DNA of 64,000 nucleotides. It comes from Methylobacillus methanolivorans (lineage in GTDB: Bacteria; Pseudomonadota; Gammaproteobacteria; Burkholderiales; Methylophilaceae). The DNA lies in contig NZ_JBIWXY010000001.1 in the NCBI RefSeq assembly GCF_044751345.1, positions 1,860,001 to 1,924,000 on the forward strand, read 5' to 3'. Numbering within the stretch: the first letter of the stretch is position 1; each line of letters opens with the position of its first letter. Positions 16,646-24,290 of the stretch are shown in pieces. A model generated the notes under the pieces. That model was given only the letters and a program-made list of their open reading frames with translations. It made no database searches and was not told where the DNA came from. Both the position numbers and the translations under genes were made by a program.

Positions 16646-17866
16646 ATGCTAAAAAAAATCCCTGTGCGCGAATTGCGTATTGGCATGTATCTGCATAAGC
16701 TTGATGCCTCCTGGATCCACCACCCCTTCTGGCGTAGCGCCTTTGTCATTACCGAGCAAACTGATATAGAAAAACTGCTCAGTAGCGGTATTCATACTGT
16801 CATCATCGATACCAGCAAGGGTGATGATGTGTCTCCCGCTCCGCAAGAGCCCCCACCCGAAATACCCTCCACTCCTGCTGCCGATAAGGCTCCACCCACC
16901 GCCACTCAGCAAACCAGCATTGCTGAAGAACTCGAACAAGCCGCACACATTTGTGCCAAAGCTAATCGCGAAGTCAAAGGCATGTTTCAGGAAGCACGCC
17001 TAGGCAAAGCGGTTGACAGCGAGCAAGCCATGTCATTGGTCAGCGACATTTCCTCGTCAGTCAGCCGCAACTCTGGGGCACTGATCAGCCTAGCGCGCCT
17101 AAAGAACTACGACGACTACACCTATATGCACTCGGTCGCGGTTTGCGGACTCATGATTGCCTTGGCAATGCAACTTAACATGAATGACGAAGAAGTCCGG
17201 CTCTGCGGCTTGGCAGGCTTGCTGCACGATATCGGCAAGATGCATATCCCGATGAACATCATCAACAAACCCGGCAAACTCACGGATGAAGAATTCGACA
17301 CCGTCAGACACCATCCAGAAGCCGGGCACGCGTTGCTCTCCAACTCCCTCAACATTCACCCTATCGTCCTGGATGTTTGCCTGCATCATCACGAAAAAAT
17401 TGCTGGTACTGGCTATCCACATCAACTCGCAGGCAACAATATCAGTCTCTATGCCCGCATGGGGGCAGTCTGTGATGTCTATGATGCCGTGACCTCTGAC
17501 CGGATTTATCACAAGGGCTGGCACCCTGCTGAAGCCTTGCGCAACATGGCTGAGTGGACAACTGATCATCTCGACAACCGCATTTTCCAGGCCTTGGTTA
17601 AAAGCCTGGGTATCTACCCGATCGGGTCACTGGTGCGCCTGCAATCAGGGCGCCTTGCTGTTGTCATTGATAAAAACCCGACTTCATTACTCAACCCCGT
17701 CGTGAAAGCCTTTTTTTCCATTAAATCCGGCACCCGTATCAAACCAGAGATCCTCAAGCTCGGCACATCTAGCTGCCAAGAGAAGATTATCGCCATTGAG
17801 CAACCAGAAGACTGGAAATTTCCTGACTTCAACCTGCTCTGGACAAACGGGATACAACACCCCTGA
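16646..17866 (+). CDS. HD-GYP domain protein with N-terminal DUF3391 (c-di-GMP phosphodiesterase)
   Basis: Predicted hydrolase of the second messenger c-di-GMP, 406 aa. The N-terminal ~60 residues match DUF3391 (MLKKIPVRELRIGMYL), followed by a Pro-rich linker (60-90) and an HD-GYP domain (about 150-320). Metal ligands and signature are visible: H194-D195 (LLHDIGK), HHE at 248-250 and GTGYP at 254-258. In the usual HHE-x-x-DG-x-GYP signature the Asp is Ala here (A253). There are no membrane segments. It sits between metK and the ahcY promoter; whether c-di-GMP links to the methyl cycle is unknown. Confidence 0.9.
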   Translation: MLKKIPVRELRIGMYLHKLDASWIHHPFWRSAFVITEQTDIEKLLSSGIHTVIIDTSKGDDVSPAPQEPPPEIPSTPAADKAPPTATQQTSIAEELEQAAHICAKANREVKGMFQEARLGKAVDSEQAMSLVSDISSSVSRNSGALISLARLKNYDDYTYMHSVAVCGLMIALAMQLNMNDEEVRLCGLAGLLHDIGKMHIPMNIINKPGKLTDEEFDTVRHHPEAGHALLSNSLNIHPIVLDVCLHHHEKIAGTGYPHQLAGNNISLYARMGAVCDVYDAVTSDRIYHKGWHPAEALRNMAEWTTDHLDNRIFQALVKSLGIYPIGSLVRLQSGRLAVVIDKNPTSLLNPVVKAFFSIKSGTRIKPEILKLGTSSCQEKIIAIEQPEDWKFPDFNLLWTNGIQHP

Positions 17867-17870
17867 TGTC

Positions 17871-17888
17871 GCCGTGCACAAGCACGGC
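17871..17888. repeat. 7-bp inverted repeat overlapping the ahcY -35 region
   Basis: GCCGTGC (17871-17877) and GCACGGC (17882-17888) flank a 4-nt loop. It begins 5 nt after the HD-GYP stop codon and overlaps the putative -35 of ahcY. Without a T-tract it may be a weak terminator or a protein-binding site. Confidence 0.45.
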
Positions 17889-17903
17889 AAAACCCTCTAT
17901 AAT
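17875..17903 (+). promoter_or_regulatory. Sigma-70 promoter of ahcY
   Basis: A perfect TATAAT -10 box (17898-17903) lies 17 bp downstream of TGCACA (17875-17880, four of six matches to TTGACA). Transcription would start near 17910, immediately before the riboswitch, exactly where it should. Confidence 0.7.
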
Positions 17904-17911
17904 GATGGCCT

Positions 17912-17985
17912 ACCGAGGAACGCTGCGAGGATATGATCCCCAGGCTCGGTTGCCGCAGTACAAGCTGCGTAAACGGCGTTCACCA
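17912..17985 (+). promoter_or_regulatory. S-adenosylhomocysteine (SAH) riboswitch
   Basis: Aptamer that turns on ahcY when SAH accumulates. CCGAG (17913-17917) pairs with CTCGG (17945-17949). GAACGCTG after the first strand can pair with CGGCGTTC (17974-17981), forming the class's pseudoknot. GGAT/ATCC (17929-17938) and CGCAG/CTGCG (17954-17968) are the variable hairpins. The strings ccgaggaacgctgcgagg and ccaggctcgg, and the location before ahcY, match the known SAH class. Confidence 0.9.
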
Positions 17986-18065
17986 GATTGACAGTACCGG
18001 TCATGAAGATGGTGAATTGTTGTAAACGCAGACTCTCACCCTTCCACTGGTCAGACACTTCTAAC

Positions 18066-18082
18066 GGACACAAACAGTGTCC
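18066..18082 (+). repeat. Hairpin in the ahcY leader downstream of the riboswitch
   Basis: GGACAC (18066-18071) and GTGTCC (18077-18082) flank a 5-nt loop between the SAH aptamer and the ahcY start. It may form part of the expression platform. The ribosome-binding site is AAAGGA just before the ATG at 18105. Confidence 0.45.
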
Positions 18083-18104
18083 ACGTCGCTCAATGTTTTA
18101 AAGG

Positions 18105-19514
18105 ATGAATACTGTGGCTAACACCCAAGATTACGTGATTGCCGACATCAACCTGGCTGAATGGGGCCGCAAGGAAATTGCGATCGCCGAAACCGAAATG
18201 CCAGGCCTGATGGCAATCCGCGAAGAATACGCAACCACCAAGCCCCTGCGCGGTGCCCGCATCACTGGCTCCCTGCACATGACAATCCAGACTGCCGTAC
18301 TGATCGAGACGCTGCGAGACTTGGGCGCGGAAGTACGCTGGGCTTCCTGCAACATCTATTCCACGCAGGATCATGCGGCCGCCGCGATTGCTGCACAAAA
18401 CATTCCGGTATTCGCCGTCAAGGGTGAAACCCTGGATGAATACTGGGACTATACCCATCGTATTTTCGAGTGGGCCGATGGCGGCTACAGCAACATGATC
18501 CTCGACGATGGCGGCGATGCCACATTGCTGCTGCACCTCGGCACGCGTGCAGAGCAGGATGCCACCATTCTCAACCATCCTGCCAGCGAAGAAGAAACCA
18601 GCCTGTTCAATGCTATCAAGGCGAAACTGGCACAAGATTCAAGCTGGTATTCCACCCGTTTATCCAAAATTCTTGGCGTCACTGAAGAAACCACTACTGG
18701 CGTGCACCGCCTGTACCAGATGCACAAGGAAGGCAAGCTGGCTTTCCCGGCTATCAACGTCAACGATTCCGTCACTAAGTCCAAGTTCGACAACCTCTAC
18801 GGTTGCCGTGAATCCTTGGTAGATGGCATCAAGCGTGCCACCGATGTGATGGTAGCCGGCAAAGTGGCCGTGGTCGCTGGCTATGGCGATGTGGGCAAGG
18901 GCTCTGCCCAGGCATTGCGCGCTTTATCTGCCCAGGTATGGGTCACTGAAATTGATCCGATCTGTGCATTGCAAGCCGCCATGGAAGGCTATCGTGTTGT
19001 TACCATGGACTATGCTGCCGAGCACGGTGACATCTTCGTTACTGCTACTGGTAACTACCATGTCATCAACCATGAGCACATGGCAAAAATGAAGGATCAG
19101 GCTATCGTGTGTAACATCGGCCACTTCGACAATGAAATCGATGTTGCCTCGATCGAGAAATACCAGTGGGAAGAAATCAAGCCACAAGTCGATCACGTCA
19201 TCTTCCCTGATGGCAAGCGCATCATCCTGCTAGCCAAGGGCCGCCTAGTCAACCTAGGTTGCGCTACGGGTCACCCAAGCTATGTGATGAGCTCCTCGTT
19301 CGCCAACCAGACCATCGCCCAGATCGAGCTATTTGCAAATACTGCCAAGTATCCAGTAGGTGTTTATACTCTACCCAAGCATCTGGACGAGAAGGTTGCC
19401 TTGCTGCAATTGAAAAAACTCAATGCACAACTGACGACTCTCACCGATGAGCAAGCTGCCTACATTGGCGTGGAAAAACATGGCCCATTCAAGCCAGACC
19501 ACTATCGCTACTAA
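18105..19514 (+). CDS. ahcY: Adenosylhomocysteinase (SAH hydrolase)
   Basis: NAD-dependent cytosolic enzyme splitting SAH into adenosine and homocysteine, which keeps methyltransferases active. At 469 aa it has the usual bacterial length. Visible are GARITGSLHMTIQTAVLIET, the substrate region EWADGGYSNMILDDGGDATL, the NAD-binding VVAGYGDVGKGSAQAL, GCATGHPSYVMSSSFANQ and the C-terminal KPDHYRY that completes the neighbouring subunit's NAD site. It is preceded by its promoter and an SAH riboswitch, and followed by a structured intergenic RNA and the holin-like and metF genes. Confidence 0.98.
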   Translation: MNTVANTQDYVIADINLAEWGRKEIAIAETEMPGLMAIREEYATTKPLRGARITGSLHMTIQTAVLIETLRDLGAEVRWASCNIYSTQDHAAAAIAAQNIPVFAVKGETLDEYWDYTHRIFEWADGGYSNMILDDGGDATLLLHLGTRAEQDATILNHPASEEETSLFNAIKAKLAQDSSWYSTRLSKILGVTEETTTGVHRLYQMHKEGKLAFPAINVNDSVTKSKFDNLYGCRESLVDGIKRATDVMVAGKVAVVAGYGDVGKGSAQALRALSAQVWVTEIDPICALQAAMEGYRVVTMDYAAEHGDIFVTATGNYHVINHEHMAKMKDQAIVCNIGHFDNEIDVASIEKYQWEEIKPQVDHVIFPDGKRIILLAKGRLVNLGCATGHPSYVMSSSFANQTIAQIELFANTAKYPVGVYTLPKHLDEKVALLQLKKLNAQLTTLTDEQAAYIGVEKHGPFKPDHYRY

Positions 19515-19530
19515 AGTAAAAGTATAAGCA

Positions 19531-19596
19531 GAGCACACGACCCTGGCCAAATGCTCCGCCTTAGGGCAAGGGAGTACCCGTCAGGCAAATGTGCTC
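19531..19596 (+). ncRNA. Candidate structured RNA element between ahcY and the holin-like gene
   Basis: A set of nested helices can form. The outer stem is GAGCACA (19531-19537) with TGTGCTC (19590-19596). Inside it CCTG (19542-19545) pairs with CAGG (19582-19585), then GCTCC (19553-19557) with GGAGT (19571-19575), then GCC (19558-19560) with GGC (19565-19567) around a TTAG loop. I recognise no known family. It lies 17 nt after the ahcY stop, and a second hairpin with an alternative pairing partner follows. It could be an attenuator, a riboswitch or a processed 3' RNA. Confidence 0.4.
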
Positions 19597-19615
19597 AATA
19601 TTCTTGAAAGCATAA

Positions 19616-19637
19616 TGCCCAGCATAATTGCTGGGCA
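19616..19637 (+). repeat. Hairpin with alternative pairing partner before the holin-like gene
   Basis: TGCCCAGC (19616-19623) pairs with GCTGGGCA (19630-19637) around ATAATT, and flanking AGCAT/ATGCT can extend the stem. The 3' arm GCTGGGC (19630-19636) can instead pair with a second copy of GCCCAGC at 19660-19666, close to the AAGGAGGA ribosome-binding site. The two folds are mutually exclusive. No T-tract follows. Confidence 0.5.
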
Positions 19638-19697
19638 ATGCTTGCGATTTACCCAACCAGCCCAGCGACATCGGGCATATGCAAGGAGGATAGCAAG

Positions 19698-20045
19698 ATG
19701 AAGCTCTTGATCGTATGGTTACTCAACGCCCTGGCCCTGCTAGCAGTGGCTTACGTGGTACCGTCCATTCACGTTTCTGGCATTGGCAGCGCATTAATCG
19801 CAGCAGCCGTCATTGGCTTGGTCAACCTGCTTATCCGGCCAATCCTGGTAATACTGACGCTGCCGGTCACCGTGCTGACATTGGGTTTATTCTTGCTGGT
19901 CATCAATGGGCTGCTGTTTCTCTTCGTCGGCCACATATTGAATGGCTTTGAAGTACAGACACTACTCGCTGGCATTGTGGGTGCTGTTCTCTACAGCCTG
20001 ATTTCCTGGGCGCTTATCGCCCTGATCCTGGGCACGAAGGACTAG
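19698..20045 (+). CDS. Small membrane protein, phage-holin superfamily IV type (DUF/PF04020-like)
   Basis: Inner-membrane protein of 115 aa with four predicted transmembrane helices, related to the 'phage holin family 4_2' group that is chromosomal in many bacteria and usually not phage-derived. The ATG at 19698 has AAGGAGGA 7 nt upstream; a longer frame from 19638 would put a non-hydrophobic stretch ahead of the first helix. The sequence contains the family-like LVNLLIRPILVILTLPVTV stretch. It lies between ahcY and metF, an arrangement seen in other Betaproteobacteria. Function unknown; no lysis genes are nearby. Confidence 0.85.
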   Translation: MKLLIVWLLNALALLAVAYVVPSIHVSGIGSALIAAAVIGLVNLLIRPILVILTLPVTVLTLGLFLLVINGLLFLFVGHILNGFEVQTLLAGIVGAVLYSLISWALIALILGTKD

Positions 20046-20081
20046 CCCGTAGTATCCATCACGTATTCATATGGTTTTTCA

Positions 20082-20924
20082 ATGAACAATGCTCCTATCA
20101 TCAGTTTTGAGTTTTTTCCGCCAAAAACGGCGGAAGGCATGGCAAAGCTGCGCACCGCTCGTGAACAGCTTGCTGCCTTCAACCCCAAGTTTTTTTCCGT
20201 CACTTTTGGTGCTGGTGGCTCCACGCGTGACCGCACACTGGAAACCGTCGTCGATATCCAACAGGCTGGCTATGAAGGCGCGCCCCATCTTTCCTGCATA
20301 TCTTCCGACAAGGCTGAAATCCGCACCTTGCTGGCACAATATCAGCAACAGGGTATTAAGCGACTGGTAGCCTTGCGTGGCGATGTGCCCTCAGGTGAAG
20401 TCAGTGCCGGGGATTTTCGCTACGCCAATGAATTGGTCAGCTTCATTCGCGAGGAAACTGGCGATTGGTTCCAGATTGAAGTGGCTGCTTACCCCGAATT
20501 CCACCCGGAATCATCATCTCCCACGGCAGACCTGAAGTATTTCAAACAGAAAGTTGATGCCGGAGCGAATGCTGCCATCACGCAGTATTTTTACAATGCA
20601 GATGCTTACTTCCGCTTTGTGGACCAGTGTGAAAAATCGGGCATTACCATCCCGATTGTGCCCGGGATCATGCCTATCTATAACTTCACGCAGCTTGCGC
20701 GTTTTTCCAGCGTGTGCGGTGCAGAAATTCCGCGCTGGCTGAGGTTGCGACTGCAAGATTATGGTGATGACCTCGCTTCCTTGCGCGCTTTTGGTACGGA
20801 AGTCGTCGAAGACCTATGTGAGCAACTGCTCGCTGGCGGTGCACCAGGCCTGCATTTCTATACACTCAATCAAGCAGGAACGATCTCTTCGATTCTTGAG
20901 CAACTGGGTGCTGGGGAAAAATAA
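20082..20924 (+). CDS. metF: 5,10-methylenetetrahydrofolate reductase
   Basis: Flavoprotein reducing methylene-THF to methyl-THF, the methyl donor for methionine synthesis. At 280 aa it is typical. Visible are the N-terminal ISFEFFPPKT, VTFGAGGSTRDRT, ALRGDVPSG, EVAAYPEFHPES, and the barrel residues in AAITQYFYNADAYF and PGIMPIYNF. The ribosome-binding site is weak. It ends a plus-strand set with ahcY and the holin-like gene and is followed by a strong hairpin terminator. Confidence 0.97.
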   Translation: MNNAPIISFEFFPPKTAEGMAKLRTAREQLAAFNPKFFSVTFGAGGSTRDRTLETVVDIQQAGYEGAPHLSCISSDKAEIRTLLAQYQQQGIKRLVALRGDVPSGEVSAGDFRYANELVSFIREETGDWFQIEVAAYPEFHPESSSPTADLKYFKQKVDAGANAAITQYFYNADAYFRFVDQCEKSGITIPIVPGIMPIYNFTQLARFSSVCGAEIPRWLRLRLQDYGDDLASLRAFGTEVVEDLCEQLLAGGAPGLHFYTLNQAGTISSILEQLGAGEK

Positions 20925-20931
20925 GGCGTTG

Positions 20932-20953
20932 CCGGAGGCCGAATAGCCTCCGG
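20932..20953 (+). terminator. Terminator between convergent metF and smg
   Basis: CCGGAGGC (20932-20939) pairs perfectly with GCCTCCGG (20946-20953) around a 6-nt loop, followed by ATTGTATCTT on the plus strand. The hairpin itself could act in both directions, but the T-rich tail favours metF. Confidence 0.7.
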
Positions 20954-20978
20954 ATTGTATCTTCAAGACCAGATTGCT

Positions 20979-21431
20979 TTAGTGCAATGTTGGTCGATTG
21001 TCGTTGAACATGGCGTCCTCGACAAACAGGTAATCGCTGGCTTTATCCTGGTTCCATAACGCCATCAATACGATCCAGCGCGTCTCTTCCAAGCCAATTT
21101 CAGGCTGCAATAACGCCATAGCCCTGTCTATCACCAGCTCGCGCTGTGATGCCGTCAATACCTTGGCCTGCTCGAGAAACATGATAAAACTCAGGCTATC
21201 AGCACTCAGCTTCTTGGTTTCCGCATCACTGTAAATGCGTAATCCGGTTGTGCCAAGCTGTGGTGCATCAGCCTCAGACATAGACTCCAGGGCGTTATAC
21301 CAATCAAACGCGCCATTGATGTCTTCCTGATCAAAACCTGCTGCGAATAATTCCTTGGATAGTGTTTCGTGGTCGGGATGGATATCTGACTCAAAGTAGT
21401 TTTCAAACATATACACCAGGACTTCGAACAT
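20979..21431 (-). CDS. smg: Smg/DUF494 family protein
   Basis: Conserved cytoplasmic protein, 150 aa, found downstream of dprA and upstream of topA in many Proteobacteria; its function is not established. The family N-terminus MFEVLVYMFENYF follows the ATG at 21431, which has GGGGA 4 nt upstream; a TTG 15 nt earlier would overlap this site. Other blocks are the acidic helix DQEDINGAFDWYNALE and the C-terminal EETRWIVLMALWNQ. It is the last gene visible in the lysM-dprA-smg set. Confidence 0.9.
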   Translation of the reverse strand: MFEVLVYMFENYFESDIHPDHETLSKELFAAGFDQEDINGAFDWYNALESMSEADAPQLGTTGLRIYSDAETKKLSADSLSFIMFLEQAKVLTASQRELVIDRAMALLQPEIGLEETRWIVLMALWNQDKASDYLFVEDAMFNDNRPTLH

Positions 21432-21532
21432 ACATTCCCCAATCAAAATGACCCGGGTGACCCTGTGATGTCTTCACTCACTTAGCAGATTTTGAGAATC
21501 GCCATTGTGTCGTGTTGATATTGTTCACAGAA

Positions 21533-22627
21533 TTAGGCGATGCGCTGGAAACGCCCTCCCGGTAGAGAGGTTAGCTTACCTTCTAACTCCAGCACCAACA
21601 GCATGGCGGAAAGGCGTTCGGTCGTCAAGCCGCTTCTTGCTGCCAGCACATCCAGGCTAACCGGGTCATATCCCAGCGCCTCAAGCAAGGGATCATGCTC
21701 GCTATCCACAGGCTGCTCTACATTAGGTGAATCAACTACTGACTGTGGAGCAATCTTCATTTCATCCAAGATATCCTGCATGCTATCCACCAGCTTGGCA
21801 CCCTGCTTGATAAGCTGGTGACAGCCTTTGGCCATGGGCGAATGTATAGAGCCTGGGATGGCAAATACCTCGCGCCCCTGTTCGACCGCTAAGCGCGCCG
21901 TGATCAATGATCCACTTTGCAGGTTGGCCTCGACCACCAGGCACCCTTGGCTTAAGCCGCTAATAATACGATTGCGTCGCGGAAAATTCTGCGCACGGGA
22001 AGGTGTACCTAATGCAAACTCGGAAATGATCAGACCATGTTCGGCAATCTGGTGTGCCAGATGACGATGCCGTGCCGGATAGACGATATCCAGACCAGTC
22101 CCCACCACGGCTATCGTGGCACCTCCCGCCTTGAGTGCCCCTTGATGTGCAGCACCATCGATACCAAGCGCCATGCCACTGACAATGCACAAGCCCTGTC
22201 GACTTAAGGCAGCAGAAAACTCCTCGGCATTTTTTTCACCCTGCGGACTGGCATTGCGGCTGCCTACCACAGCAATTGACGGCATATTGAGCAGCGCTAG
22301 TCTGCCTTTGGCATACAAGAGCGGGGGCGGGTTGGGAATATCCAATAGGGATTGAGGATAGCTGGCGTCAGCAAGCGTCACCAGATGATTACCTGGTTGT
22401 TGCAGCCAAGCTGTAATCAAGGCCTGGTGTTCCGCTACGGGGCCTGCTGCCACAGCGCTCGCCTGGGCATCAGGCAAAACATCACGCAGGCGCTGCCGGC
22501 TGGCGTTATAGATTTTTTCAGGAGAACCAAACACCGCCAGCAATTGGCAAAACGCCTGGCTACCTAGACCAGGCACCAGGCTCAGGCTAACCCACAGCCC
22601 GGCTTCCTCATGGCTGGTGCTACTTAT
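21533..22627 (-). CDS. dprA: DNA-processing protein DprA/Smf, probable ATA start
   Basis: Loads RecA on incoming single-stranded DNA in transformation. The Rossmann-like core is clear: VVGSRNASPQGEKNAEEF, IVSGMALGIDGAAHQGAL, NFPRRNRIISGLSQG, and a C-terminal winged-helix domain. The first usual start (GTG, 22574-22576) would cut the N-terminal domain at PGLGSQAF. Homology-like sequence continues upstream (EEAGLWVSLSLVPGLG, the typical DprA opening) back to ATA at 22625-22627. That ATA overlaps the lysM stop (ATAA) and has GGAG 5 nt upstream, so a non-standard ATA start (364 aa) is the best reading. CTG at 22595-22597 is the alternative. A T-branch role in natural competence is inferred from the family. 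Confidence 0.85.
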   Translation of the reverse strand: MSSTSHEEAGLWVSLSLVPGLGSQAFCQLLAVFGSPEKIYNASRQRLRDVLPDAQASAVAAGPVAEHQALITAWLQQPGNHLVTLADASYPQSLLDIPNPPPLLYAKGRLALLNMPSIAVVGSRNASPQGEKNAEEFSAALSRQGLCIVSGMALGIDGAAHQGALKAGGATIAVVGTGLDIVYPARHRHLAHQIAEHGLIISEFALGTPSRAQNFPRRNRIISGLSQGCLVVEANLQSGSLITARLAVEQGREVFAIPGSIHSPMAKGCHQLIKQGAKLVDSMQDILDEMKIAPQSVVDSPNVEQPVDSEHDPLLEALGYDPVSLDVLAARSGLTTERLSAMLLVLELEGKLTSLPGGRFQRIA

Positions 22628-23685
22628 GGCTTCTCCACAACATCCAGCACGTTCACCGGCTCTGTCGCCTGAACAATCAGCGCATAGGATATTTTGTCAA
22701 AAGTACGAAACACCATGGCCAGCCCAATGCGCTCATTCGGCAACTTGATGTTTTCCGGCTCTTTCGACTCCTTGTTTTTCTTGTCGTATTTCGGGTTCTT
22801 GATGACGCGCCCATTGCGGTTGATAGCAAGCACATGACCTTGCTCCAACCCATCATCGCCACCTTTGCTAATCGCAATAATGGTGTTGCGCCCTGCTTCC
22901 GCCACGCCACCATAAATTGAGAGAATACGACCTTTGACCTCGGCTTCTGGCGCCCGGGGAATAAAATTGGTTTGCAGGTTTTCCGGAGCAGCAACTAATT
23001 TGTCGTTAGCAAAAATCTCTTCCTTGGCGCTGACAATGTCACCGCTCGCAGGCTCACCATATTTGGTAATCCGCGCATCACCAAGATAGATAGCCTCGGT
23101 GCCCAGCACCGCCTTGGTTTCGGGGTCGATATAAGTTTTACCCGTACGGTAGATATTCCACAGCGTGCCCTCACCTTCATTGATGCGATCAACATAGACG
23201 CGCGAACCAGGGCTTAAAACCACACGATTTTCCGGCCCGGCAATGATACTCGGGGCATCCTTCAACCCTTCGTTTTCAATGATCAAGGGCTGACTGAGGA
23301 AAGGGGAAATCACACTAGGCGAAATGGCCGGAATGGCTTCAGCATCCAGCTTCTCAGTACGAATACCAGGCGCAAGACTCACCTCGGGGTTAGCCACCGT
23401 CTCGCGCAATAAGCGCAATTCGGGCGACCCACTACTGGTATCCAGCACCACGACATCGCCTGGATAAATCAGGTGTGGATTCTTGATTTGCTCACGGTTC
23501 ATCTTCCAGACCTGCGACCACTGCCACGGATCCTTGAGAAAGCGGCCAGAAATGGCCCACAAGGTATCGCCTTTGACCACGACATACCGGTCAGGATGAT
23601 TGGCTTGCAGCTTCACCTCATCTGCCAGAGCAGGCAAAATCGGGCAACAAAGCAGTAGCAGCGTTATAATGTGTTTATACATCAT
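22624..23685 (-). CDS. LysM domain periplasmic protein
   Basis: Secreted 353-aa protein with a signal peptide (MMYKHIITLLLL...PALA), one LysM peptidoglycan-binding module near residues 33-82 (VVKGDTLWAISGRFL ... IKNPHLIYPGDVV), and a ~270-residue C-terminal region without a recognised catalytic motif. Such proteins are encoded next to dprA in many Beta- and Gammaproteobacteria. The ATG is followed by a second ATG; no clear Shine-Dalgarno is present. It is divergent from def, and its stop overlaps the proposed ATA start of dprA. Confidence 0.88.
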   Translation of the reverse strand: MMYKHIITLLLLCCPILPALADEVKLQANHPDRYVVVKGDTLWAISGRFLKDPWQWSQVWKMNREQIKNPHLIYPGDVVVLDTSSGSPELRLLRETVANPEVSLAPGIRTEKLDAEAIPAISPSVISPFLSQPLIIENEGLKDAPSIIAGPENRVVLSPGSRVYVDRINEGEGTLWNIYRTGKTYIDPETKAVLGTEAIYLGDARITKYGEPASGDIVSAKEEIFANDKLVAAPENLQTNFIPRAPEAEVKGRILSIYGGVAEAGRNTIIAISKGGDDGLEQGHVLAINRNGRVIKNPKYDKKNKESKEPENIKLPNERIGLAMVFRTFDKISYALIVQATEPVNVLDVVEKP

Positions 23686-23731
23686 GTATATGTTAACGGC
23701 AGGCGTAAGGATTCATTTAATATTCTGAAAC

Positions 23732-23761
23732 TTGCATTGGATTCTGCATTCAATCTATTAA
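23732..23761 (+). promoter_or_regulatory. Possible promoter of the def-fmt operon
   Basis: TTGCAT (23732-23737) and TATTAA (23756-23761) are 18 bp apart, in the divergent region between lysM and def, 15 nt before the def ATG. The match is moderate. Confidence 0.35.
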
Positions 23762-23776
23762 ACAAGCAAGCGTTCT

Positions 23777-24280
23777 ATGGCAATTCTAGACATCCTGACC
23801 TACCCCGATCCGCGCTTACATAAAGTGGCCGCGCCAGTGGATGAAGTCAATGACGACATACGGCAATTGGTACGCGACATGGCAGAAACCATGTACGACG
23901 CGCCAGGCATCGGCTTGGCTGCAACCCAGGTTGACGTTCACAAACAGGTGATCGTCATGGATTTGTCGGAAGACAAGTCTGCACTGCAAGTCTTCATCAA
24001 CCCGCGCATCATCAAAAAATGCGGCAGCCAGGATTACGACGAGGGCTGCCTCTCCGTGCCAGGATTTTACGAGACAGTGACGCGCGCTGCGGAAATCACC
24101 GTAGAAGCCCTGGACGAGCATGGCAAGCCATTCACGCTGGAAGCCGAAGGCCTGCTTGCAGTCTGCATCCAGCATGAAATGGATCACCTGCTGGGCAAAG
24201 TGTTTGTCGAATACCTCTCCGGCCTCAAGCAAAACCGCATCAAGAACAAACTGAAGAAACGCCAGCGCGAACGCGCCTGA
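23777..24280 (+). CDS. def: Peptide deformylase
   Basis: Removes the N-formyl group from nascent proteins at the ribosome exit. The 167-aa sequence has all three metalloenzyme motifs: GIGLAATQ (45-51), EGCLSVPG with ligand C91, and QHEMDHLLG with ligands H133 and H137 and catalytic E134. First gene of the conserved def-fmt-htpX-rsmB-DUF4390-ntrYX block. Spacing to fmt is 10 nt. Confidence 0.97.
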   Translation: MAILDILTYPDPRLHKVAAPVDEVNDDIRQLVRDMAETMYDAPGIGLAATQVDVHKQVIVMDLSEDKSALQVFINPRIIKKCGSQDYDEGCLSVPGFYETVTRAAEITVEALDEHGKPFTLEAEGLLAVCIQHEMDHLLGKVFVEYLSGLKQNRIKNKLKKRQRERA

Positions 24281-24290
24281 TTAGCCCCTC

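Noticed and set aside
19561..19596. Manganese (yybP-ykoY) riboswitch, suggested by GGGAGTA and CCGTCA strings
   Set aside because: The two boxes are almost adjacent, leaving no space for the hairpin that must lie between them, and the downstream genes are not manganese transporters. Kept only as an unknown structured element.
19698..20045. Prophage remnant indicated by a holin-like gene
   Set aside because: This small membrane family is widespread as a chromosomal housekeeping gene; no lysin, integrase, att site or other phage gene is present.
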